This document shows, piece after piece, positions 54,410 through 64,000 of a stretch of DNA of 64,000 nucleotides. A model generated the notes under the pieces. That model made no database searches and was not told the origin of the DNA. It saw only the letters and a list, made by a program, of their open reading frames with translations. A program made the translations under genes and the position numbers. Each line of letters starts with the position of its first letter. Position 1 is the first letter of the stretch. The DNA comes from Merdimonas faecis (GTDB lineage: Bacteria; Bacillota; Clostridia; Lachnospirales; Lachnospiraceae): positions 89,461 to 153,460 of the forward strand of contig NZ_MIEH01000023.1 in NCBI RefSeq assembly GCF_001754075.1, in the 5' to 3' direction.

Positions 54410-55197
54410 AAACGATCTATGTGTGTGAGGATTCTGTGACAGGGATCTATTCCGGGATCTACGACGCCTGGAAGAGCGGAAAGGAAGAAGGGGAGTGCGG
54501 AATCGCCCTGAAGGGGCTGGTAGAACAGGAGCTGTTCTGTGATTATGCTGAAGTGGAGGAAAGCTGGAAAAAAGCTGCCGCAGTGGACCGGATGATTCGG
54601 AAAAACCTGGGAGAAAGAACGCACCGGGACCTCTATTATGCGCTTCTTTCCAATGACAGAGAGAAAGGAAATGTGGTGCTTGGAACCATGATGGCGGCCA
54701 GGCGTCTTCCGGACAGCAGGAGGATCATGGAACATCTAAGCCACCCGATGGTAGAAAAAGTCTTTGAACTGAGTCGGAGTGTGGGAGGAGAAGCCCATAA
54801 TCTGAAAGGGTTCTTAAGGTTCCGGGAACTGGAAAATGGCGTGCTGTATGCGCCGATCACACCGAAAGCCCAGGTGCTTACCTGTCTCGCACCGCATTTT
54901 GCAGACCGACTGCCTCTGGAAAACTGGATGATCCATGATAAGAACCATCAGATGTTTGCCGTCCATGAGGCGGGGAAGCAGTGGGTTCTGGCAGAAGAGA
55001 CAGAAGAAATGAGAAAGAAGCAGAAAGAAAAGTTTGATCGTGTGTCCGTGGAGGAGGGACAATACGTCCGCCTGTGGAAGGGATTCTGCCGGGCGATCTC
55101 GATTGAAGAACGGAAAAATCCAGGGTGCCAGCTCAGCCATCTTCCGCTTCGATACCGGCCGAATATGACAGAGTTTACAGAGGGAAATATCCGCTAA
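54406..55197 (+). CDS. DUF4130 / TIGR03915-type putative DNA metabolism protein
   Basis: 263 residues, start overlapping the upstream stop (ATGA). Start YVCEDSVTGIYSGIYDAWKSG, middle HLSHPMVEKVFELSRSVGGEAHNLKGFLRFRELENGVLYAPITPKAQVLTCLAPHFADRLPLENWMIHDKNHQMFAVHE, and end RKNPGCQLSHLPLRYRPNMTEF, which are family hallmarks. In other bacteria this domain is fused to or paired with uracil-DNA-glycosylase-like domains. Its own activity is not known. Translational coupling with the radical SAM protein suggests a joint task. Confidence 0.85.
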   Translation: MKTIYVCEDSVTGIYSGIYDAWKSGKEEGECGIALKGLVEQELFCDYAEVEESWKKAAAVDRMIRKNLGERTHRDLYYALLSNDREKGNVVLGTMMAARRLPDSRRIMEHLSHPMVEKVFELSRSVGGEAHNLKGFLRFRELENGVLYAPITPKAQVLTCLAPHFADRLPLENWMIHDKNHQMFAVHEAGKQWVLAEETEEMRKKQKEKFDRVSVEEGQYVRLWKGFCRAISIEERKNPGCQLSHLPLRYRPNMTEFTEGNIR

Positions 55198-55336
55198 AGC
55201 CCCAGCGGAACATCTGCGGGAAAGAATCAAGAGAACGGCAGGAGAGAGCAGGCCTCTTGCAGAGTCCGCAGCCAGTGTGGTAAGATGTCTTCGGAGTCCG
55301 GAAAGGGACTGAATAGAAAAGATAGGAAGAGATCAT

Positions 55337-57706
55337 ATGGAAACAGAACAGCCGCTGGTCCGGATTTCTGTCCGAAACCTGGTGGAATTTATCCTGCGCA
55401 GCGGAGATATCGATAACCGGGCAGGAGGGGCAGACAAAGATGCAATGCTCCTTGGAGGAAAGATCCATCGGAAAATCCAGCGCAGAATGGGAGCAGATTA
55501 CCACGCCGAAGTGGCGATGAAAATGGAGATTCCCTGTCGCGGTTTCATATTGTCCGTGGAAGGAAGAGCGGACGGAGTTATAGAGACCCCTTCCGGCATT
55601 GTGATCGATGAGATCAAAGGGATATATAAAGAACTGGAGCTTTTAAAAGAACCGGTTCCGGTACATCTTGCCCAGGCCAAGTGCTACGCCTATATCTATG
55701 CCAGCCAGCAGAGCCTGGAAGAGATTGGCGTACAGATGACCTATTGCAATATGGATACCGAGGACATCAAAAGGTTCCAGAGCGTCTATCAGACGGAAAG
55801 CTTAAAGGAATGGTTTCTGGGGATTGTCGGGCAGTACGAAAAATGGGCCAGATTCCAGATAGAGTGGAGAGAAAAGAGAAATGCTTCGATCCGGGAGGTG
55901 CATTTTCCCTTTGCCTACCGGGAAGGGCAGAAAAAGCTGACCGCTGCTGTCTACCGGACGATCGAACGGAAAAAGAAGCTTTTTATCCAGGCGCCGACAG
56001 GCGTGGGGAAGACCATTGCCACAGTCTTTCCGTCCATCAAGGCAATGGGAGAAGGACTAGGCGAGAAGCTCTTTTATCTGACGGCCAAGACCATCACCAG
56101 GACCGTGGCCTGGCAGGCTTTCGAGACCCTGCGTGACCAGGCGCTCCGGATGAAGGTGATCGTGCTGACGGCAAAGGAAAAGATCTGCTTCTGTGAAGAG
56201 ACGGAGTGCAACCCGGACGCCTGCCCCTATGCGAAAGGTCATTTCGATCGGGTCAATGATGCCGTCTATGAGCTTCTGACCACCACTGACGCCATCAGCC
56301 GGGAAGTGATCGAGGAGCAGGCAGAAAAATGGAAGGTCTGTCCCTTTGAACTGGGGCTGGATATATCGACCTGGGTAGATGCCGTGATCTGCGACTATAA
56401 TTATGTCTTTGATCCCAATGCGCATCTGAAGAGATTCTTTGGCGAGGGAAACAAAGGCGACTACCTGTTCTTGATCGATGAGGCCCACAACCTGGTAGAC
56501 CGGGGCCGGGAGATGTACAGCGCCAGGATCTGTAAAGAAGACTTTCTGAAGATTAAGAGGCTGGTGAAGACAGAGGATGTAAAGCTTGGAAAACGGCTGG
56601 AGGAATGTAACCGCCAGCTTCTATCCCTGAAGCGGGAGTGCGACGGCTGTCAGGTTCTGAACAGTGCGGGGAACGTCTATTTGAAGCTGGTCTCTTTAAT
56701 GGGCGAGATGGAGCGTTTCCTGGAGGAATGTGACAGGGAAGAGATCCGGAAAGAAGTTCTGGAATTATATTTTGATGTCCGGACATTTATCGGTGTGTAT
56801 GAGGTGCTGGATGAAAACTATATGATCTATTCGGAACTTGGCGGAGATGATAAATTTTATCTTCACCTGTTCTGTGTCAATCCTGCCGGAAGACTGAAAG
56901 AATATCTGGAAAAGGGAGCAAGTACGATCTTTTTTTCAGCGACACTCCTTCCGATCCACTATTACAAAAAGCTTCTCAGCACAGTGACGGACGATTACAC
57001 GATTTATGCAGAATCGCCTTTTGATACAGAGCACAGGCTGCTGATGCTGGGGACGGATGTGAGCACCAGGTACAAGCTTCGGGGAACTCTGATGTACCGG
57101 AAATACGCAGAGTACCTGTTGAAGGTGGCGGAAGCGAAAGCGGGAAATTATATAGCGTTTTTCCCCTCCTATCGGTTTATGGAAGAGGTATACGAGGAGT
57201 TTTTGGCTCTCCTGGAGGAAAAAGGCGGGGACGTGGAGTATGTGATGCAGTCCCAGTATATGTCGGAGGAGGCCAGGGAGATTTTCCTGGAAAACTTTGA
57301 GGAAGACCGGAAAAACAGCCTGATGGGCTTTTGTGTGCTGGGTGGTATTTTTTCAGAAGGGATTGATCTTACGGAGGATAAGCTGATCGGCACAGTGATC
57401 GTGGGGACGGGGCTTCCCCAGGTGTGCCGGGAGCGGGAGCTTCTGAGACAGTATTTTGACGGGCAGGGGGTTAAGGGATTCGATTATGCCTATCTGTATC
57501 CGGGAATGAACAAAGTGCTCCAGGCGGCCGGACGGGTGATCCGTACGGATGAGGACCGGGGCGTGATCCTTCTCCTGGACGACCGGTTTGCGGACAGACG
57601 GTACCGGGAGACGTTTCCCAGAGAATGGGCATCCTACAGCTTTTGTAATGGAGAAAACGCATCGGAGAAGATCCGAAAGTTCTGGGAGTCGGAAAAAGAA
57701 GACTGA
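55337..57706 (+). CDS. PD-(D/E)XK nuclease fused to XPD/DinG-like DNA helicase
   Basis: 789 residues. The N-terminus is a RecB/Cas4-like nuclease: G41-K-I-H44-R-K-I-Q48, D79 (EGRADG), E92-I-K94. A superfamily 2 helicase follows with Walker A A219-P-T-G-V-G-K-T226 and D381-E-A-H384. A Cys group between them (CFCEETECNPDACPY) is suited to a 4Fe-4S cluster as in XPD/DinG. Motif VI is AAGRVIRTDEDRG. It probably unwinds and trims damaged DNA ends. It lies 139 bp after the DUF4130 gene on the same strand; no LexA box of its own was seen. Confidence 0.9.
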   Translation: METEQPLVRISVRNLVEFILRSGDIDNRAGGADKDAMLLGGKIHRKIQRRMGADYHAEVAMKMEIPCRGFILSVEGRADGVIETPSGIVIDEIKGIYKELELLKEPVPVHLAQAKCYAYIYASQQSLEEIGVQMTYCNMDTEDIKRFQSVYQTESLKEWFLGIVGQYEKWARFQIEWREKRNASIREVHFPFAYREGQKKLTAAVYRTIERKKKLFIQAPTGVGKTIATVFPSIKAMGEGLGEKLFYLTAKTITRTVAWQAFETLRDQALRMKVIVLTAKEKICFCEETECNPDACPYAKGHFDRVNDAVYELLTTTDAISREVIEEQAEKWKVCPFELGLDISTWVDAVICDYNYVFDPNAHLKRFFGEGNKGDYLFLIDEAHNLVDRGREMYSARICKEDFLKIKRLVKTEDVKLGKRLEECNRQLLSLKRECDGCQVLNSAGNVYLKLVSLMGEMERFLEECDREEIRKEVLELYFDVRTFIGVYEVLDENYMIYSELGGDDKFYLHLFCVNPAGRLKEYLEKGASTIFFSATLLPIHYYKKLLSTVTDDYTIYAESPFDTEHRLLMLGTDVSTRYKLRGTLMYRKYAEYLLKVAEAKAGNYIAFFPSYRFMEEVYEEFLALLEEKGGDVEYVMQSQYMSEEAREIFLENFEEDRKNSLMGFCVLGGIFSEGIDLTEDKLIGTVIVGTGLPQVCRERELLRQYFDGQGVKGFDYAYLYPGMNKVLQAAGRVIRTDEDRGVILLLDDRFADRRYRETFPREWASYSFCNGENASEKIRKFWESEKED

Positions 57707-57729
57707 TTACAATAAAAAGGAGTGACAGC

Positions 57730-58470
57730 ATGAAGAAATTGCATGGGGCAGCAGGCTTTGCGGCGATGTTTCTGGTCATCATCGCACTGCTGATCACCAG
57801 TTTCCAGATAGGGATCTATGGAGATCCGGAGTATGGATTTTACAAAGAGGAATATGAAAAGTATAACGTGACAGATTCTCTGGATATGACCATAGAAGAT
57901 GTCATGGAAGTAACAGAGTATATGATGGATTATCTGATTGGAAGAGAAGAGGTGCTTTCCATCGAGACAAATGTGGATGGAGAAACCCAGGATTTCTTCA
58001 ATGAGCAGGACAGACTGCACATGGAGGATGTGAAGAACCTGTTCCTGGGAGGGCTAAAGCTTCGTACGGTCTGCCTTGTGCTGGCAGTGCTGCTTGTGCT
58101 CTTTCTGGCGGCCACAAAGGCGGACATGAGAAAGCAGATCACCAGAGGGTATTTTCTGGCGCTTGGCGTGTTCGGCGTGCTGATCGTGGTGCTGCTGTGC
58201 TCTTTTGCCGTGGACTTTACCGCCAGCTTTACTCTTTTTCATGAAATTTTCTTTACCAATGATCTGTGGCTCTTTGATCCGGCGACGGATTATATGATCC
58301 GGATGCTGCCGGAGGGATTCTTCTATGATATGGTCATGCGGATCGGGGCCTGGTTTGTGGGAGGCCTGGTTTTACTTTTCGCGGTCATGGCCGGATGGAG
58401 ACAGAGGGCTCTCTGGAAATTCTGGGAACGGCATAAAAAGAATGACAGGAAATCGACAGACAGCCAATAG
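57730..58470 (+). CDS. TIGR01906-family integral membrane protein (DUF1461)
   Basis: 246 residues with four membrane segments (about 7-27, 110-130, 138-160, 203-225). A first extracytoplasmic loop holds FNEQDRLHMEDVKNLFLGG. The second loop carries the hallmark FTLFHEIFFTNDLWLFDPATDYMIRMLPEGFFYDM. The family is common in Firmicutes and has no established general function that I can apply here. It follows the helicase by 23 bp, perhaps by read-through. Confidence 0.8.
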   Translation: MKKLHGAAGFAAMFLVIIALLITSFQIGIYGDPEYGFYKEEYEKYNVTDSLDMTIEDVMEVTEYMMDYLIGREEVLSIETNVDGETQDFFNEQDRLHMEDVKNLFLGGLKLRTVCLVLAVLLVLFLAATKADMRKQITRGYFLALGVFGVLIVVLLCSFAVDFTASFTLFHEIFFTNDLWLFDPATDYMIRMLPEGFFYDMVMRIGAWFVGGLVLLFAVMAGWRQRALWKFWERHKKNDRKSTDSQ

Positions 58471-58476
58471 TTTGGT

Positions 58477-58505
58477 TTTACTAATCGGGATTCCTGTGTT
58501 ATGAT
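58477..58505 (+). promoter_or_regulatory. Promoter of purL
   Basis: TTTACT (58477-58482), 17-nt spacer, TATGAT (58500-58505) with an extended TG. An 83-nt leader follows, without a recognisable purine riboswitch. Confidence 0.55.
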
Positions 58506-58588
58506 GGTCTTAGGATTGCGTGAGCATGGGATGTGCCAGTGATCCGTGGCATTACTTCAATAATAAGACGGAAGATGGAGGAAGCTTT

Positions 58589-61500
58589 ATGGGCAATGTA
58601 AAACGCGTATATGTAGAGAAAAAGCCGGAGTATGCAGTACAGGCGAAGGATCTGTACCATGAGATTTCCGGTTATCTGGGGATCAGAAGCCTTGAAAATG
58701 TGCGGGTGCTGATCCGTTATGATGTAGAAAATATGACAGACGAGACCTTCGAGAAGGCATGCAGCGGCATCTTTTCAGAGCCGCCTGTGGACACGCTGTA
58801 CCGGGAAGAGTTTCCGGTAAAAGAAGGAAGCCGTGTGTTTTCCGTAGAATTTCTGCCCGGACAGTTTGACCAGAGAGCAGATTCGGCGGTTCAGTGTGTA
58901 CAGTTCATTAAAGAAGACGAACAGCCGGTGATCCATACGGCTACCACATATGTGGTAGAGGGGGCAGTCTCAGATGAGGAATTTGAGGCGATTAAAAAAC
59001 ACTGTATCAATCCGGTGGATTCCAGAGAGACAGGCATGGAAAAGCCGGAAACTCTGGTAACACAGTTTGAAGAGCCGGAGGATGTGATCATCTTCGAAGG
59101 CTTCAAAGATATGGAAGAAGAGCCGTTAAAAGAGCTGTATGATTCGCTGGGCCTGGCGATGACATTTAAAGATTTTCTCCATATCCAGAATTATTTCCGG
59201 GGAGAGGAAAAACGGGATCCGTCCATGACGGAGATCCGGGTGCTGGACACCTATTGGTCTGACCATTGCCGGCACACCACCTTTTCCACAGAACTGACAG
59301 ACGTTACTTTCGGAGAGGGCGACTATAAAGCTCCGATCGAAGAGACCTACCGGCAGTATCTGGCGGATCACAGTGAGATTTTCAAGGGCAGGGAGGATAA
59401 GTTTGTCTGCCTGATGGATCTTGCTCTGATGGCTATGCGTAAGTTAAAAAAGGAAGGAAAGCTTGAGGACCAGGAGGAGTCTGAAGAGATCAACGCCTGC
59501 AGCATCGTGGTTCCGGTAACGGTAGACGGCGTGGAGGAAGAATGGCTGGTCAACTTTAAGAACGAGACCCACAACCATCCCACAGAGATCGAACCCTTCG
59601 GTGGAGCTGCTACCTGCCTGGGCGGAGCGATCCGTGATCCGCTGTCAGGACGTACCTATGTCTATCAGGCTATGCGTGTGACAGGTGCGGCAGATCCGAC
59701 AGTATCAGTGAAAGACACCTTAAAAGGAAAGCTTCCGCAGAAAAAACTGGTCAGAGAAGCAGCTCATGGATACAGCTCCTACGGAAACCAGATCGGTCTG
59801 GCGACAGGAGCAGTAAAAGAAATCTATCATCCCAATTATGTGGCAAAACGTATGGAGATCGGGGCGGTACTTGGAGCAGCGCCCAGAAGAGCTGTGATCC
59901 GGGAAACCTCTGATCCTGGAGATATCATCATCCTGCTTGGCGGACGCACCGGGCGCGATGGCTGCGGCGGAGCGACAGGCTCTTCTAAAGTGCATACAGA
60001 AGAGTCCACGACTACCTGCGGTGCGGAGGTACAGAAGGGGAATCCGCCTACCGAGCGTAAGATCCAGAGACTGTTCCGCAGAGAGGAAGTCAGCAGGCTG
60101 ATCAAGAAATGTAACGACTTTGGCGCAGGTGGTGTATCAGTAGCTATCGGAGAGCTGGCAGACGGCCTTAAAGTTGATCTGGACAAAGTGCCGAAGAAAT
60201 ATGCCGGCCTGGACGGAACGGAGATTGCAATCTCTGAATCCCAGGAGCGTATGGCAGTGGTTATTGATCCAAAAGATGCCGATACATTTATGGCTTATGC
60301 AGCAGAAGAAAATCTGGAGGCCACAAAGGTGGCGGTTGTGACGGAAGAGCCAAGACTCAGACTTTCCTGGAGAGGAAAAGAGATCGTAAATCTTTCCCGC
60401 GCGTTCCTGGATACCAACGGTGCACACCAGGAGACAACTGTGGCTGTAGATATTCCGAACCGTAAAGATACCATCCTGACCCGTCAGGAGGTGGGTGACG
60501 TCAGAGAACAGTGGCTTGGTACCCTGAAAGATCTGAATGTGTGCTCACAAAAGGGACTGGTGGAGATGTTCGACGGTTCCATCGGGGCCGGCTCTGTATT
60601 TATGCCTCACGGCGGCAAGTATCAGATGACAGAGACCCAGGCTATGGTAGCTAAGCTTCCGGTGCTGAAAGGCGACTGTGACACGGTGACCATGATGAGT
60701 TATGGATTCGATCCGTTCCTGTCTACCTGGAGCCCGTATCACGGAGCAATTTATGCGGTAACAGAATCAGTGGCGAAGATCGTGGCTTCCGGCGGAGACT
60801 ATCAGAAGATCCGCTTTACCTTCCAGGAATATTTCCGCCGCATGACAGAGGATCCACACAGATGGAGCCAGCCGTTTGCAGCCCTTCTTGGCGCTTATAA
60901 CGCACAGCTTGGCTTCGGCCTTCCGTCTATCGGAGGAAAGGACAGTATGTCCGGTACGTTCGAGGATATTGACGTTCCGCCGACTTTAGTGTCCTTTGCG
61001 GTAGACATTGCAAGAGAAAAGGATATTATCACGCCAGAGCTTAAGAAGGCGGGAAATAAACTGGTATGGCTTCGGATAGAGACAGATGAGTATGACATTC
61101 CTGTTTATGAAAAAGTGATGGAGCAGTACGGAAAATTCCATGAAGATATAGGAAACGGCCGGATCGTATCCGCTTATGCCCTGGACCGTCACGGGATTGC
61201 GGCGGCAGTCAGCAAGATGGCATTTGGAAACGGCTGTGGCGTAAAGATCGAGCACAATCTGGATCCGAGAGACTTCTTCGCACCGGGCTTTGGAGACCTG
61301 ATCGCAGAGGTACCGGCCGGAGAAGTTGGAAATCTCCAGATTTCCTATACTGTGATCGGTGAGGTGACAGACGATGGACGCTTCTCCTATGGAAACTGTG
61401 TGATTGGGCTGGATGAGGCAGAAAGTGCATGGAAAGGAACTCTGGAACAGGTATTTGCTACCAGTTCTGGCGCGGAAGATACAGATGACTGGAGACTGTC

Positions 61501-62383
61501 TGTAAAAGAGAGCGAAGACGGAAAACTGCAGGAAGACGGATGCTTCCATGCTTCCCGCGTTCATATCTGTGAACACAAGATTGCACAGCCTACCGTGTTT
61601 ATTCCGGTATTCCCGGGGACGAACTGTGAATATGACAGCGCGAAAGCTTTCGAACGTGCCGGTGCAAAGGTAGTCACCAAGGTATTTAAGAACTTAAGCG
61701 CTGCAGATATCGTGGACTCTGTCCAGGTGTTTGAACAGGCGATCGCCCAGGCGCAGATTATCATGTTCCCAGGCGGTTTCAGTGCAGGCGATGAGCCGGA
61801 CGGCTCCGCAAAATTCTTTGCTACGGCATTCCAGAATGCAAAGCTTAAGGAAGCAGTAGAGAAGCTGCTGAATGAAAGAGACGGGCTGGCACTCGGCGTA
61901 TGTAACGGATTCCAGGCACTTATTAAGCTGGGGCTGGTTCCGGACGGAAAGATTACCGGACAGAACGGACAGTCCCCGACGCTGACCTACAATACTATCG
62001 GACGCCATATCTCCAAAATGGTTTACACAAAGGTAGTAACGGATAAATCCCCGTGGCTTGCGAAAGCCAAGCTTGGCGGCGTATATGTCAATCCGGCATC
62101 CCATGGAGAAGGAAGATTCGTGGCTCCGAAAGAGACGATCCAGAAGCTGTTTGAAAATGGTCAGGTGGCTACACGCTATTGCGATCCGGAGGGAAATGTT
62201 ACAAAGAATGAAGAGTGGAATGTAAACGGATCCTATTATGCCATTGAAGGAATTACAAGTCCGGACGGAAGAGTGCTTGGAAAGATGGCTCACTCTGAGC
62301 GCAGAGGCCGCAGTGTGGCAGTAAATATTTACGGAGAACAGGATATGAAGATCTTTGAATCCGGTGTGGCTTACTTCAAATAA
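58589..62383 (+). CDS. purL: Phosphoribosylformylglycinamidine synthase, single chain (PurL with PurQ domain)
   Basis: 1264 residues, cytoplasmic, fourth step of purine synthesis (FGAR + Gln + ATP to FGAM). The N-terminal PurS-like part precedes the synthase with two AIRS-type halves (SDHCRHTTFSTEL, NFKNETHNHPTEIEPFGGAATCLGG). The C-terminal glutaminase has nucleophile C1105 in ALGVCNGFQALIKLG. Unlike Bacillus, which uses separate PurS, PurQ and PurL, all parts are in one chain. ATG 58589 lies behind GGAGGAAG; the frame is open 23 codons upstream without a ribosome site. Confidence 0.96.
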   Translation: MGNVKRVYVEKKPEYAVQAKDLYHEISGYLGIRSLENVRVLIRYDVENMTDETFEKACSGIFSEPPVDTLYREEFPVKEGSRVFSVEFLPGQFDQRADSAVQCVQFIKEDEQPVIHTATTYVVEGAVSDEEFEAIKKHCINPVDSRETGMEKPETLVTQFEEPEDVIIFEGFKDMEEEPLKELYDSLGLAMTFKDFLHIQNYFRGEEKRDPSMTEIRVLDTYWSDHCRHTTFSTELTDVTFGEGDYKAPIEETYRQYLADHSEIFKGREDKFVCLMDLALMAMRKLKKEGKLEDQEESEEINACSIVVPVTVDGVEEEWLVNFKNETHNHPTEIEPFGGAATCLGGAIRDPLSGRTYVYQAMRVTGAADPTVSVKDTLKGKLPQKKLVREAAHGYSSYGNQIGLATGAVKEIYHPNYVAKRMEIGAVLGAAPRRAVIRETSDPGDIIILLGGRTGRDGCGGATGSSKVHTEESTTTCGAEVQKGNPPTERKIQRLFRREEVSRLIKKCNDFGAGGVSVAIGELADGLKVDLDKVPKKYAGLDGTEIAISESQERMAVVIDPKDADTFMAYAAEENLEATKVAVVTEEPRLRLSWRGKEIVNLSRAFLDTNGAHQETTVAVDIPNRKDTILTRQEVGDVREQWLGTLKDLNVCSQKGLVEMFDGSIGAGSVFMPHGGKYQMTETQAMVAKLPVLKGDCDTVTMMSYGFDPFLSTWSPYHGAIYAVTESVAKIVASGGDYQKIRFTFQEYFRRMTEDPHRWSQPFAALLGAYNAQLGFGLPSIGGKDSMSGTFEDIDVPPTLVSFAVDIAREKDIITPELKKAGNKLVWLRIETDEYDIPVYEKVMEQYGKFHEDIGNGRIVSAYALDRHGIAAAVSKMAFGNGCGVKIEHNLDPRDFFAPGFGDLIAEVPAGEVGNLQISYTVIGEVTDDGRFSYGNCVIGLDEAESAWKGTLEQVFATSSGAEDTDDWRLSVKESEDGKLQEDGCFHASRVHICEHKIAQPTVFIPVFPGTNCEYDSAKAFERAGAKVVTKVFKNLSAADIVDSVQVFEQAIAQAQIIMFPGGFSAGDEPDGSAKFFATAFQNAKLKEAVEKLLNERDGLALGVCNGFQALIKLGLVPDGKITGQNGQSPTLTYNTIGRHISKMVYTKVVTDKSPWLAKAKLGGVYVNPASHGEGRFVAPKETIQKLFENGQVATRYCDPEGNVTKNEEWNVNGSYYAIEGITSPDGRVLGKMAHSERRGRSVAVNIYGEQDMKIFESGVAYFK

Positions 62384-62503
62384 AATTGCATTTTTCAGAG
62401 AGGAATATTGCAATCCGGATTAAAAAGCTATAAAAAATCCGTGGAAAATGCAGGAACAGATGTATAAAGCTGCAAAAAAATGATAAAAAAATACAAAAAA
62501 CAC

Positions 62504-63956
<1,453 letters not shown>

Positions 63957-64000
63957 AAAACAACGGTTTTTCAGAGAATGCTGAAGTGAAAAGTTTATTT

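Noticed and set aside
58506..58588. Purine riboswitch before purL
   Set aside because: The 83-nt leader shows no purine aptamer core or terminator switch that I can recognise.

Overview
The window reads as a chromosomal stretch from a spore-forming, anaerobic, low-to-moderate GC Firmicute, most likely a gut Lachnospiraceae (Dorea/Blautia/Ruminococcus gnavus or torques type). The reasons are the SpoIIGA/SigE/SigG sporulation block, a division cluster with tandem class B PBPs, a CBS/DRTGG family II pyrophosphatase, single-chain PurL, an anaerobic sulfatase maturase with a Cys-type sulfatase, and a GH112 phosphorylase for mucin or milk galacto-N-biose/lacto-N-biose. The genus assignment is inference; no rRNA or tRNA gene was seen. 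Most genes are on the plus strand, with seven on the minus strand.

Layout. 1-7.5 kb: cell wall and division genes (end of one PBP, a second PBP, mraY, murD, ftsW, ftsQ, ftsZ), closed by a terminator. 7.6-12 kb: sporulation genes spoIIGA and sigE behind a Spo0A-type promoter, then a beta-CASP metallo-hydrolase and sigG. 12-18.8 kb: housekeeping (HAD phosphatase, pth, mfd, a foldase lipoprotein) plus two small proteins of unknown function. 18.8-23.2 kb: a LanFEG-type peptide-resistance ABC transporter with its own two-component system. 23.2-31.5 kb: an S1-domain protein, pyrophosphatase, flavin reductase, tcdA, rarA, a divergent ferredoxin / Crp-Fnr pair and a second E-loop ABC transporter. 32-37.2 kb: hrcA-grpE-dnaK-dnaJ behind a perfect CIRCE.

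37.2-47.5 kb is the most distinctive block: a sugar ABC transporter, a 55-residue membrane protein, GH112 phosphorylase, anaerobic sulfatase maturase, AraC regulator, a sulfatase without a signal peptide, and a TauE/SafE sulfur-anion exporter. Read together they suggest import, intracellular desulfation and phosphorolysis of sulfated GNB/LNB glycans, with export of the released sulfate. A glycogen-debranching-type GH13 enzyme follows. 49.7-52 kb holds an OCD-RidA-Mrp group. 52-58.5 kb holds an XRE-Uma2 fusion and a putative DNA repair group (radical SAM protein, DUF4130 protein, nuclease-helicase fusion). The first two of these lie behind a consensus promoter carrying two LexA-type boxes. The window ends with purL and gdhA.

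Three intergenic sites (about 32.0, 51.9 and 53.05 kb) carry one repeat family: a 35-nt palindromic head GGGGACGTACAC-N11-GTGTACGTCCCC. At two of the sites it is extended by GGGGAC-bearing units spaced exactly 22 nt apart. No transposase for it lies in the window.
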